From Chloroflexota bacterium (GTDB lineage Bacteria; Chloroflexota; Anaerolineae; Aggregatilineales; Phototrophicaceae): 64,000 nucleotides of DNA. Positions 9,374-17,670 of the stretch are shown here, piece by piece. The notes beneath the pieces were generated by a model. The model ran no database searches. It was not told the DNA's origin and saw nothing but the letters and a program-made list of their open reading frames with translations. Position numbers and translations under genes: made by a program. The stretch covers positions 1-64,000 of the forward strand of contig JAIUNI010000003.1 of NCBI GenBank assembly GCA_020161935.1, in the 5' to 3' direction. How positions within the stretch are numbered: the first letter of the stretch is position 1; every line of letters begins with the position of its first letter.

Positions 9374-9571
9374 GTGATTAAAGAGCATGACCGTGTTGTA
9401 CTAACAGCCGATTGGCCCGCTTACTACCTTCAAATCGGCGACATTGGTACGGTCGTTATGATCCATCAAGCGGGAAAGGCTTATGAGGTCGAGTTTTTCA
9501 CCGTCGATGGTAAAACGTCTGATGTGTTTACGATTGAGGCCGGTCAGCTTCGGTATTTTGCTGGCGACTGA
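9374..9571 (+). CDS. DUF4926-like small protein
   Basis: A 65-aa protein if translation begins at GTG 9374, where GAAGG lies eight bases upstream; the open frame goes back to 9263, but the extra N-terminus does not resemble the family. VIKEHDRVVLTADWPAYYLQIGDIGTVV and YEVEFFTVDGKT match the DUF4926 family, small beta-barrel proteins often found near toxin-antitoxin or repeat loci. Function is unknown. It lies between the divergent halves of the FHA locus. Confidence 0.7.
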   Translation: MIKEHDRVVLTADWPAYYLQIGDIGTVVMIHQAGKAYEVEFFTVDGKTSDVFTIEAGQLRYFAGD

Positions 9572-9660
9572 TAGCTAACGACTAAAGACTTCCGCTTGGC
9601 GTTCTACACGACTTGGCGGTTTAATGGTATTGAGATGGATGGTTACTGAGGAGCAGCATC

Positions 9661-10227
9661 GTGGACATCAACCCCATTTTATGGATCGCGGTTATCATCT
9701 TATTGGTGATCGCCATCCTACAAATCTTGTATTTATTCTGGCTGTCGGTGACGCTGCGCGAGCCGCGCCCCGCACGCCAGCCGAACGCGCCCATCATGCC
9801 CACCACGCCCTCCGGCATGAACACCATCCCCCCGAACTACCAGAACCCCGCGACCCGCGCAGGCACGGCGAGCAAGCTGGTCATCGTCAGTGGGTTGCCG
9901 GGGCAGAAGGACATGCCGATACCGGGGAATAACTTTGGCATCGGGCGTTTTTACAGCCCTGAGAATAACATCCTTGTGGCGCTGGATGAGAAAAGCATCT
10001 CCCGACGACACGCCGTTTTTATGGGTGACGAAGCGCTCGGTGAGTTCTATCTGACGGACACCAACAGTTCCTACGGCACGTCTATCCGCAAGGAAAACAG
10101 CTTCGAGATGCTGCCCCCCGGCCAGCGCGAACGCATCTATAACGAGGACGTGGTGCAGTTCGGGAACAATGTTACGGTGCGCTTTCTGCTGCCCACCGCG
10201 ACCCGCACGGCTGTCACCCGTTTCTAA
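9661..10227 (+). CDS. Membrane-anchored FHA-domain protein
   Basis: A 188-aa protein starting at GTG 9661 with GAGGAG about seven bases upstream. One membrane helix (residues 7-29) is followed by a Pro-rich linker and a cytoplasmic FHA domain at about 92-176, with GIGR (93-96), SRRH (114-117) and NSSYGT (135-140), the full phosphothreonine-binding set. The Ser/Thr kinase gene starts six bases after its stop, so this protein is a likely substrate or docking partner of that kinase. Confidence 0.88.
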   Translation: MDINPILWIAVIILLVIAILQILYLFWLSVTLREPRPARQPNAPIMPTTPSGMNTIPPNYQNPATRAGTASKLVIVSGLPGQKDMPIPGNNFGIGRFYSPENNILVALDEKSISRRHAVFMGDEALGEFYLTDTNSSYGTSIRKENSFEMLPPGQRERIYNEDVVQFGNNVTVRFLLPTATRTAVTRF

Positions 10228-10233
10228 ACCACG

Positions 10234-11304
10234 ATGCAGCTTACACAGGGCATCGGCATCAGCGGGTACACGCTGGAAGAACGCATCGGGGCAGGAGCAG
10301 CCGGCGAAGTCTGGAGCGCCCGCCTCGGTGAGCAGCGGGTGGCCGTCAAGTTCATGAACCATGTGCCAGACCCTGACGGCAAGTATGCCCGCAGCTTGCA
10401 GGCCGAGGTGGAAGCCCTGCGCCATCTCCAGCACCCGAACGTGCCGCGTCTGTATGACTACGACCTGCAAACCGAACGGCGCTATCTGGTGATGACGCTG
10501 GCGGAAGGCATGGGCTGGGATGTGCTGATCGCCTCCGGTGCGGTGTTCAGCATCCGGCTCGACCGGCGGCTCAATCTGCTCGGTCAAATTGCTAACGCGC
10601 TCACGAGTGTTCACGGGCAGGGCTACATCCACCGCGACGTGAAGCCGGGAAACATTCGCGGGACGACCACGCCCTATTTGCTGGACTTTGGCGTGTCCAT
10701 CGAACGGCAGGCGGTCAGCGGTACGTCATCACAGGTCGGCACCGGCTTGTATATGCCCCCATTGGGCGATGCGCTGGACGAGAACAGCGACACCTTCGGC
10801 TTCGCGCTGGTGGCCTACGAAATGCTGTTCGGACGGCATCCGTTTTATGACCCGCTGAACCCACCGACGATGATCGACGAAACCCGCCGGATGACCACGC
10901 TCCGGCTGCGCCAGCACGACTGGCACGCGCCCACCCGCTTACAACCCGCCGAGATACCGGGGGATTTACGCGGCGTGGATATGGGGCGGCTGGAGGCGAT
11001 GTTCGTGCGGGCGTTTGGCCCCGCCCAGAGCCGTTGGCCTGACCTCGACACGTTCATGAACGCGCTGGGTGAAACCGTTTTAACGACGGCCAACCAGCCA
11101 CACCTCGACCACGCGCAGCCTCCGCAGTTCGACGCGGGCGACCGCCCAACGCCCGATACTGCCCACCTGATCGCCGAGCATCAGGCGACGGAGCATCCGC
11201 CTGCGCCTGACCGGACGCGCCTCATCTGGGGTGTGGTGATGGTAGCGATCATCCTCTTTTCGCTCGCGTGGGTGCTGGTCATGTCCCGTTACGGAAGTGG
11301 GTAG
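10234..11304 (+). CDS. PknB-type Ser/Thr protein kinase, membrane-anchored
   Basis: A 356-aa Hanks-type kinase. IGAGAAGEVW (18-27) is the glycine loop, VAVKF (37-41) holds the ATP-anchoring lysine, HRDVKPGN (133-140) is the catalytic loop and DFG is at 151-153. A single membrane helix near 331-352 ends the protein, leaving almost no external domain: the PASTA repeats of classic PknB are absent. It starts six bases after the FHA gene without a strong ribosome site, suggesting coupled translation. With the FHA-PP2C and VWA-FHA proteins it forms a local write-read-erase phosphothreonine circuit. Confidence 0.92.
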   Translation: MQLTQGIGISGYTLEERIGAGAAGEVWSARLGEQRVAVKFMNHVPDPDGKYARSLQAEVEALRHLQHPNVPRLYDYDLQTERRYLVMTLAEGMGWDVLIASGAVFSIRLDRRLNLLGQIANALTSVHGQGYIHRDVKPGNIRGTTTPYLLDFGVSIERQAVSGTSSQVGTGLYMPPLGDALDENSDTFGFALVAYEMLFGRHPFYDPLNPPTMIDETRRMTTLRLRQHDWHAPTRLQPAEIPGDLRGVDMGRLEAMFVRAFGPAQSRWPDLDTFMNALGETVLTTANQPHLDHAQPPQFDAGDRPTPDTAHLIAEHQATEHPPAPDRTRLIWGVVMVAIILFSLAWVLVMSRYGSG

Positions 11305-11344
11305 TTGGTAGTCGGTAGTCATTAGAAAAGATGGAAGACAGAGC

Positions 11345-11593
11345 CTAAGCAGTTGGCGATTCTGCTGCAATTTCGTCAGGTTCTGCACCTTTTTTGCCAT
11401 TCATTCAGCGGATATGAGGGAGTGATCCGCAGCAATTTTGGCAAAAACCCTGCCGCCGCCAAGATTGCCAATCAGCAGTTTTAAGTCTCAAGTGACAAGT
11501 TTCAAGTTTCAAGTTTCCAGAAAAAACAGCGAAAACCATTTAAACCCTATCCCACAGTCGCCAAGAAAATACAGAGTGATAGAGCCTATTTAC
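11345..11593 (-). ncRNA. Candidate structured small RNA, copy 2
   Basis: Inverted counterpart of 4593-4885. Read on the minus strand it has the conserved start TGTAAATAGGCTCT, the words CTCTGTATTTTCTTGGCG, hairpin 1 (GCAATCTTGGC with GCCAAAATTGC; 11468-11432) and hairpin 2 (AGGT-GCAGA-ACCT; 11390-11378), then GACGAAATTGC. Sequence between the promoter and hairpins differs between copies and includes simple repeats, while the hairpins are kept. It converges on the end of the kinase gene. The 3' end is not defined by a clear terminator. Confidence 0.5.
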
Positions 11594-11599
11594 AGGTTC

Positions 11600-11629
11600 A
11601 TTATAGAACAAGTGTTTGTATGAAGTCAA
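11600..11629 (-). promoter_or_regulatory. Promoter of candidate small RNA, copy 2
   Basis: On the minus strand TTGACT (11629-11624) and TATAAT (11605-11600) are 18 bp apart, with the same GTTC-TATAAT-GAAC dyad as copy 1. The region upstream of the dyad differs from copy 1, yet a good -35 box is present in both. Confidence 0.65.
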
Positions 11630-11654
11630 GCAATTTTGGTTAGAGTTTACAAAC

Positions 11655-11765
11655 CTTTTGAGGGGGGAAGAGACCCCCTCCGTCGCTGACGCGACACCTC
11701 CCCCGTAAACGAGGGAGGGTAAAACCTGTGGTGAGGTTTGGGGTTGATAAAGGTTTATCGGGTGC
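11655..11765. repeat. GC-rich palindromic intergenic element
   Basis: Contains GAGGGGGGAAGAGACCCCCTC and ACCTCCCCCGT...ACGAGGGAGGGT, two nested inverted repeats. A related element of the type CCCCCTCTCCGTGTACAGAGAGGGAG occurs near 55110-55130. No coding potential is seen. Confidence 0.55.
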
Positions 11766-11768
11766 GGC

Positions 11769-12265
11769 GCTGGAGGCTAAAGCCGTCCAGCTAACGAGAG
11801 GGCAAGTCTGCTCAAGCGACTTCGGGGATGTGGTTGGGTGGTAGGCAGGGTTGAGGCGGATGCGAAGTTAAAAACGTGTGTGGGTTGGTGGCGCGGACGC
11901 GCTGTCTCGCGTCCCTACAGGCGTGGTCGGGTGTGTGGGGTTGGTGGGCGTACAGCCGTGCGCCCTACGGCGTGTGCGAAGGTGAAAGCGTGTTTGGTTT
12001 GGTAGCGCGGACGCGCTGTCTCGCGTCCCTACAGGCGTGGTCGGGTGTGTGGGGTTGGTGGGCGCACAGCCGTGCGCCCTACGGCGTGTGCGAAGGTGAA
12101 AGCGCGTGTGGGTTGGTGGCGCGGACGAGATGTATCGCGTCCCTACACGAGCCGAGGAAGGTTATACCAGTGTTAATTATGTGGGGGCTGCGCCGCTGGA
12201 GGCTAAAGCCGTCCAGCTAACCACCGGACAAGTGCACTAAAGGCACTACGGGGATGTGGTTGGGT
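11769..12265. repeat. Right arm of long inverted repeat: 85-bp block plus 114-bp tandem units
   Basis: 11769-11857 is the reverse complement of 4371-4453. It is followed by 114-bp units (core GCGCGGACGCGCTGTCTCGCG at 11891 and 12005, variant at 12119) that mirror 3855-4301. A partial third copy of the 85-bp block ends the array at 12192-12265. Frames through it are not genes. Confidence 0.88.
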
Positions 12266-12413
12266 GGTGTGAGCGTTTGAGGATGTTTGTGGGTGGCGAA
12301 GGGTTGGGGGAAGGGTTTGCGAACACGTTAAACTTGGCATTTAACACACCAAGTACTCTATACAAAGGTATAAAGATGAGTGATTTTCACATTTTCTTTG
12401 AGGAGTTATCTTA

Positions 12414-13007
12414 ATGATTCAAAGTAATTGGATTGAAAGCCACATAGAACAATGTGTATGTAAATTGCTAGACCTAGACGGTCTCTATGGCGGGATACAC
12501 CAAGAGAAATTGCCAACTGGTGGGGTCATTACAAAGTTTGATGTCAAGTATTTGTGGATTGCAACCATTCGTGGTTATTGGTGGTCTGATGTGACACTTG
12601 GAATCACAGAAATACGTTATAAGCACCCAGAAAAGCATACATCGCATTTAGGATTCCTAATCGTTTCGGGTTTTGAGAAAGACTCGTTCCAAGGTAATTG
12701 GCCCCCTCAATCAATAGCCATAGATAATTTTGACGACCCAATAATCGAGTATCTTCAACAGGTCAATCTGTTACCACAAATTTTGGAAATAGGACTTGAT
12801 GATCCAGAAGGAGCAGCTTCATTTGAAATTTACACATTTGTTGATTCGGCTTCTGGAAGCCTTAGGTTCAATCCTATGAGTTTACCATCTGATGAAAATG
12901 AGCAACTTTTGTGGAGAAACTTGCTTAAGCTGTGTGATAAATTTGCAGAACTAAGCAATAAGCCGGAGCTATTGGAATATATTAAGCGAAGGAAAGGTTT
13001 ACGGTAA
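12414..13007 (+). CDS. Hypothetical protein
   Basis: A 197-aa soluble protein that I do not recognise. GAGGAG precedes the ATG at 12414 by eight bases, so the gene looks real. The sequence is rich in aromatic residues near 45-65 (YLWIATIRGYWWSDV) and ends in a helical, charged segment. Its base composition is clearly more AT-rich than the neighbouring FHA and archaellum genes, which together with the flanking repeats suggests a recent arrival. No signal peptide or membrane helix is seen. Confidence 0.7.
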   Translation: MIQSNWIESHIEQCVCKLLDLDGLYGGIHQEKLPTGGVITKFDVKYLWIATIRGYWWSDVTLGITEIRYKHPEKHTSHLGFLIVSGFEKDSFQGNWPPQSIAIDNFDDPIIEYLQQVNLLPQILEIGLDDPEGAASFEIYTFVDSASGSLRFNPMSLPSDENEQLLWRNLLKLCDKFAELSNKPELLEYIKRRKGLR

Positions 13008-13147
13008 TCTACAAATACAGTCATCTTTGATATCAACAAATATACTAAGGAGTATGCAACAGGGTTTTCCAGCTCGTCCCGGCGCGGTCGTTGATGAAGG
13101 CAGCGATTGTATGTCGTCAAAGGGAGTGGGACACAAGTGATTTTTAG

Positions 13148-13395
13148 CTAAGAGATATGTTTCCCAACATTTTTGGCTGCCTGTATAACCTCTGATGCAT
13201 CTTCATCGTCATCGTATCCACGATCCTCGAGGCGGGAGGTGTCGGGGTCGAGGCTGGCTTGCAGGCGTTCATCGAGGCGCTGGGCGATATATACAGCGTA
13301 GTCTTCGATCACATCATTGACGATGACCCGACGGGAGCCATCCCCGGTTTCCGCCCACACGACATAGCGCGGCAGGTCAAAGGGTTATCCCCTCT
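13148..13395 (-). pseudogene. Partial duplicate of the zinc-ribbon membrane protein gene
   Basis: The encoded WAETGDGSRRVIVNDVIEDY and the following 45 residues repeat, with few changes, the C-terminus of the gene at 14288-15043. DNA identity is high from about 13200 to 13372 and then stops abruptly, leaving no N-terminal zinc ribbon or membrane helices. It is therefore a 3' gene fragment left by duplication; the secreted-protein gene at 13590 lies between fragment and parent. Confidence 0.8.
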
Positions 13396-13589
13396 CAGCG
13401 TTTGATTGACTTTAGGCGAAAAGATTTGATGCACCGCCTATCACGTTGTCTATATCAAGACACTTTGGAACATAAAGGCATTGTCTGCCAAAACTGATAA
13501 CCATTTTTGCAGAAGGCATTTTCGTCACGCTTCCGTTACGAATCTGTCGCAGGTGGTTCATCGATATCTGGATCAAAAGGAGAAACTCA

Positions 13590-14060
13590 ATGTCAAAGCG
13601 ATTGTTGATTGCCTTCATCGTCATGCTGCTGCTGGCGCTCACCAGCGTCGCATCTGCTCAGGAAGCACCCAGCCTCACCGAAGAACGGATCAACCAAGAG
13701 TTCACGATTGCCAGCACGGCTGCCCGTACGATTTCCAATCTCAATGTGAAGGTGCATGAGGATGGCGTATACGTCTCATTCGATATGACCGTGACCCACG
13801 ATGGCACAAGCAATACCCTGAACATTATCGCTATCTTGATCGGCCAGCGGGTTCAGCAGATCGATTTGAAGAACAGCAAGATCAGCAATTTCCAAGCGAC
13901 CCGCAGCCAGCGGCTTGAGGCGACCGGTCTGGTGGAACGGTCATGGACTAATTATATGGACAGTGCTTTTGGCGGCTTAACGACCGATCTGGTGCTGGCA
14001 GAAGGCATCATCATGAGAGACGGCGGGGTGTGCGACCCGATCCGGCATATGGGTTGTTAG
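13590..14060 (+). CDS. Secreted hypothetical protein
   Basis: A 156-aa protein with a Sec signal peptide (MSKRLLIAFIVMLLLALTSVASAQ). AAGGAG lies seven bases before the ATG. The mature part is probably beta-rich (VKVHEDGVYVSFDMTVTHDG) and ends with two cysteines. I do not recognise the family. A perfect 10-11 bp inverted repeat follows at 14080-14113. Confidence 0.75.
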   Translation: MSKRLLIAFIVMLLLALTSVASAQEAPSLTEERINQEFTIASTAARTISNLNVKVHEDGVYVSFDMTVTHDGTSNTLNIIAILIGQRVQQIDLKNSKISNFQATRSQRLEATGLVERSWTNYMDSAFGGLTTDLVLAEGIIMRDGGVCDPIRHMGC

Positions 14061-14079
14061 CCTATTCTAGCCTCATCTT

Positions 14080-14113
14080 CCTTTGCTTGCGCGGCATGAT
14101 GTGCAAGCAAAGG
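14080..14113. other. Perfect inverted repeat (hairpin)
   Basis: CCTTTGCTTGC (14080-14090) is complementary to GCAAGCAAAGG (14103-14113) with a 12-nt loop. There is no T-run on either side, so it is a weak candidate for a terminator and may stabilise the 3' end of the upstream mRNA. The rest of 14061-14287 shows nothing recognisable. Confidence 0.55.
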
Positions 14114-14287
14114 GGAGCTGGTTGTTCACAGATAGTATCCAAGTCGCTCTCTATAGGCAGCGGAACGCTTTGTAGGGGGTGTATTTCGTCAAAAGAAGTG
14201 AGACCGAAACAGCGTTTTATTCAGACCTACCTGTCGCATCTTTTAGATTGACGAAATCAGGAACAATCCCTCGTGATTGCAGAAAAT

Positions 14288-15043
14288 CTACACTCCCCTC
14301 CCCCGTTGCCCCTTCTCCACAATCTCATTTAGATCGGCTGCGTCCTCATCGTATCCACTATCCTCGAGGCGGGAGGTGTCGGGGTCGAGGCTGGCTTGCA
14401 GGCGTTCATCGAGGCGCTGGGCAATATATACGGCATAGTCTTCGATCACATCGTTGACGATGACCCGGCGGGAGCCATCCTCGGTTTCCGCCCAGACGAT
14501 ATAACGCGGCGTGTCGTAGGCTTCGCGCTTCGAGACGGCAGTTTCCTCATATCGGATGGCGGTCACACCGGCAAGCGAGAATTCATGCCCTTGACTCAGC
14601 GGGTTGGGCAGCGGACGGCGCTTGACCGCTATCGATTCCTCGTCCATTTTAATGTGGGTCTTGTTCAGGACGATGAGCGCCACGCTGTAAAAGAGCATTA
14701 GGGCGACCACAAAAAATGAGCCTGTCAGGATCAGCGGCGAGTCGCCATCGCCGAAGAGCAGCATTGTGACCACGGTCATCATCAACCCGAAGCCGGTTAG
14801 TAGGCTGGCGATGAGGGCTTCGTTTTTGTCGAGGCGGAAGTTGGTGCGGAACTCGATTTCCAAGGTGTCGTCGTCACGGATGGCGAGGTTGGCGGGCTGC
14901 TTGGATTTGCGGCGTTTGACCTTGGCTGCGGGCAGGTTGAAGGGGAAAACGGTGTCACAGGCGGCACAGACGGCGGTCATGTTCTGGATGTTGATGTTGC
15001 TGGCGGTGACTCGCGCGCCGCAGTTGGGACAGGTGACTTGCAT
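14288..15043 (-). CDS. Zinc-ribbon protein with two membrane helices
   Basis: A 251-aa protein starting with an MJ0042-type zinc ribbon (CPNCGARVT...CAACDTVFPF; cysteines near 5, 8, 30 and 33). Two adjacent membrane helices (about 75-120) follow, then a cytoplasmic PH-like or beta domain (SLAGVTAIRYEE...). GGAGG stands eight bases before the ATG. Function is unknown; such proteins are common in Chloroflexota and Planctomycetota genomes. Its 3' end has been duplicated at 13148-13395. Confidence 0.8.
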   Translation of the reverse strand: MQVTCPNCGARVTASNINIQNMTAVCAACDTVFPFNLPAAKVKRRKSKQPANLAIRDDDTLEIEFRTNFRLDKNEALIASLLTGFGLMMTVVTMLLFGDGDSPLILTGSFFVVALMLFYSVALIVLNKTHIKMDEESIAVKRRPLPNPLSQGHEFSLAGVTAIRYEETAVSKREAYDTPRYIVWAETEDGSRRVIVNDVIEDYAVYIAQRLDERLQASLDPDTSRLEDSGYDEDAADLNEIVEKGQRGRGV

Positions 15044-15099
15044 GGGATGGCCTCCGTTGTATATTCAATGAGTACGCAGAAATGGGGCGAGTCGGTGCG

Positions 15100-15265
15100 G
15101 GAAGCAAGGCAAATGCAGAGTTTAACCGCAGAGGCGCAGAGAACGCAGAGGAAATACGGAGAGATTTAACCACAGAGGCACAGAGGTCACAGAGACCAAG
15201 GCAGAGGGATTTTTACCACAAAGGCACAAAGAACACAGAGAAAAAGGCGGAGAGATATTAAATTG
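15100..15265. repeat. Dispersed CGCAGAGG-type repeat
   Basis: Repeated words of the type ACCGCAGAGGCGCAGAG, ACCACAGAGGCACAGAG and ACCACAAAGGCACAAAG. Same family as in the other repeat-filled gaps. Confidence 0.85.
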
Positions 15266-15291
15266 GGGTAGCAAGAACGAGAGTAGATAAG

Positions 15292-15732
15292 ATGGATTTG
15301 GTTGACGCGGGACGGAAATACCTAGCCCTCGGCAAAACGGGAGGGGGTTCAGAGGAATGGCAGCGGCTTAACCAAACGATGATTGAGCTCACGCAGACGT
15401 GCGATGATATTAAAGAACTGCATGAGTTTATAGCACTCGATCAAAGTTTGGATTATCCGGCTTTTGTAACCCTCAAAGCACTTGAAAGGCTCCTTAAATT
15501 ACACGATTTTAGTGAGGATACGCTCGGGCGTTATGCAACCCAGCTTGATCTGTTTTGGAGTTCTTATGGGTACGACGCGATTGGGAATTATCTCTCTGAA
15601 CATTTAGATGGACTTCATAAAAGTCATGCAACTGAAGCAGAATATGTACAACTCGGTGAAGATATATGGAAAAGAGTCCAAGCATTTCACGAGGAACGAC
15701 CTGATTGGGACGAGTTCTATCTTAACGGTTAA
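15292..15732 (+). CDS. Hypothetical acidic helical protein
   Basis: A 146-aa, mostly helical, acidic protein with no membrane segment or known motif. It ends 13 bases before the TTG start of the FHA-like gene, so the two are probably one operon. The sequence resembles small immunity or adaptor proteins only in its general character (acidic, helical); no function is claimed. Confidence 0.65.
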   Translation: MDLVDAGRKYLALGKTGGGSEEWQRLNQTMIELTQTCDDIKELHEFIALDQSLDYPAFVTLKALERLLKLHDFSEDTLGRYATQLDLFWSSYGYDAIGNYLSEHLDGLHKSHATEAEYVQLGEDIWKRVQAFHEERPDWDEFYLNG

Positions 15733-15745
15733 AAAGGATTGATGG

Positions 15746-17041
15746 TTGGCACAGCGGATTACAACGGCGATGGCGTATTCGAGCCATCATTATGCGACAC
15801 AGCTCGGGGCGAACGTGACGGTGGGCGAGATGGCGCGGTATCTGGCGCACTACGAGACGCGCATCGAGGCGAGCACGCTGGAGATGGCGCGGGTGACGCG
15901 GACGAACCAGCGTTTGCAAGACCTCGACCTGCAACCCGGCGACCGGCTGGTGGTGTTCACACAGGCAGCGCAACCGGTTGACCTGCCTGCCCCACTGCGG
16001 GCGGGCGACCGTGTGCTGCGGCTGCGGTTGGGCGGCTTCGAGCTGAGTTCACGCGGGAAGCGGCGGCTGCTGATCGGGCGACCGGACAGCGGGCAGAACA
16101 CGATCCCTGATATTGACCTGCGCTACTTCGTGCCACCGAATGCGCTGGATGCGATTGCCGGAAGCCGCATCTGGCTGCAACTGCAAGGCGGGACGTGGTA
16201 TGCCTCCAAGCAGGGATCGGCGCGGGTGATGCTGGATGACCTCGAACTGAGCAACACGCCGATTATGCTGAACCAGAGCCAAGGGCTGCGGCTGTACCGG
16301 ACGAACGACGACCCACGTTCGGGCGTGCCGCCGATCTGCGACATCCTGATCCGGCAGGAAGTGGCACAGGCGGCAGAGGATGCGCCCTACCTACATGCGG
16401 GGCAGATGCGGGTACAGATGCGGGTGGGGTTGGAGAACGAGAGCCAAGCGTTGAAAGCGTCCGAGAATGTGAGCATGGGGCAGTTGGCGAGCAGTTTGGC
16501 GGCGTATAACCAGATGACGCTGACGACCGATATGCAGGTGTGCGTGATGCGGCTGGTGCCACCGCAACTGCGGCTGGATAGGCTGGCGCGGGGCGAGGAA
16601 ACCTTCCTGTATACGGCGCTGAATGTGCGCTATGCGCGTAACCTGCTGCGGCTGCGAGATATTCACAATCGGGCGCAGGTGTATGTGCTGTCGGGCAGCC
16701 GCGAGGACGGCGAGAAGCTGATTGGCTGCCGACCGGACAGCGGCGCGAACGGCGTGGGGTTGGATGTAGATTTGTACGACTCGATTGTGGCGCAGGGGCA
16801 TGACCCGCGTTTGTTCAATACGCTGTCGCCGTATTACGCGCGGATTCTCTACAACGCGGCGGACGAAAGCTGGCGCATCCGGTTAGAAGAACGGGCGCAT
16901 GTGCCGCTGTTTATCAACAACGCGCGGGTGACGAGCAGCGCACCGGTGCAACTGACGAGCGGGGATGTGATCAGCTTCGGGCCGAGCATTACCAGTTATT
17001 ATGCGCGGCTGGAAGTGGAACTGAGTTCGCAGGCGGAATAA
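15746..17041 (+). CDS. Protein with two tandem copies of a helical + FHA-like unit
   Basis: A 431-aa cytoplasmic protein. Start is TTG 15746, supported by AAGGA seven bases upstream; ATG 15770 is the alternative. The protein is an internal duplication: residues 23-205 and 241-431 each have a helical N-part (NVTVGEMARYLAHYETRI / NVSMGQLASSLAAYNQM), then a beta-sandwich with LLIGRPDSG (108-116) or KLIGCRPDSG (324-333). The beta part resembles FHA domains with the SxxH motif lost. The helical part, ending LQPGDRLVVF, may be a ubiquitin-like (YukD/EsaB) unit; that is a guess. YukD and FHA proteins accompany type VII secretion genes, and WXG100-like genes lie 5-6 kb downstream. Confidence 0.7.
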   Translation: MAQRITTAMAYSSHHYATQLGANVTVGEMARYLAHYETRIEASTLEMARVTRTNQRLQDLDLQPGDRLVVFTQAAQPVDLPAPLRAGDRVLRLRLGGFELSSRGKRRLLIGRPDSGQNTIPDIDLRYFVPPNALDAIAGSRIWLQLQGGTWYASKQGSARVMLDDLELSNTPIMLNQSQGLRLYRTNDDPRSGVPPICDILIRQEVAQAAEDAPYLHAGQMRVQMRVGLENESQALKASENVSMGQLASSLAAYNQMTLTTDMQVCVMRLVPPQLRLDRLARGEETFLYTALNVRYARNLLRLRDIHNRAQVYVLSGSREDGEKLIGCRPDSGANGVGLDVDLYDSIVAQGHDPRLFNTLSPYYARILYNAADESWRIRLEERAHVPLFINNARVTSSAPVQLTSGDVISFGPSITSYYARLEVELSSQAE

Positions 17042-17044
17042 AAC

Positions 17045-17670
17045 TTTTACCACAAAGGCACAAAGAAAATAAAGAAATACGGGGAGATTGAACCGCAGAG
17101 AACGCAGAGAAAAGGCGGAGAGAATTGAACCGCAGAGACGCAGAGGAAGGCGGAGATTTAACGCAAAGGCGCTAAGGGGCAAAGAGCGCAAAGCATTTTA
17201 ACACAGAGACGCAATGGCACAAAGGCACAGAGAAAGCTAGGAAGATTGAACCGCCAAGTCGCCAAGAGCGCCAAGTTCAAGGCGGAGAGAATTGAACCGC
17301 AGAGGCGCGGAGAAAAGGCGGAGATTTAACGCAGAGGCGCTAAGGGGCAAAGAACGCAAAGCCTTTTAACACAAAGACGCAATGGCACAAAGGCACAGAG
17401 AAAGCTAGGAAGATTGAACCGCCAAGTCGCCAAGTACGCCAAGTTCAAGGCGGAGAGAATTGAACCGCAGAGAACGCAGAGGAAGGCGGAGATTTAACGC
17501 AAAGGCGCTAAGGGGCAAAGAGCGCAAAGCCTTTTAACACAGAGACGCAATGGCACAATGGCACAGAGAAAGATAGGAAGATTGAACCGCCAAGTCGCCA
17601 AGTACGCCAAGTTCAAGGCAGAGAAAATTGAACCGCAGAGGCGCGGAGAACGCAGAGAAATACGGGGAGT
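17045..17670. repeat. 168-bp tandem repeat built from CGCAGAGG and GCCAAGTCGCC words
   Basis: The marker AGAAAGCTAGGAAG (or GATAGG) occurs at 17231, 17399 and 17567, an exact 168-bp period. Each unit contains GAACCGCCAAGTCGCCAAG, GAACCGCAGAGGCGCGG and TTTAACGCAAAGGCGC. No protein is supported in the gap. Confidence 0.9.
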
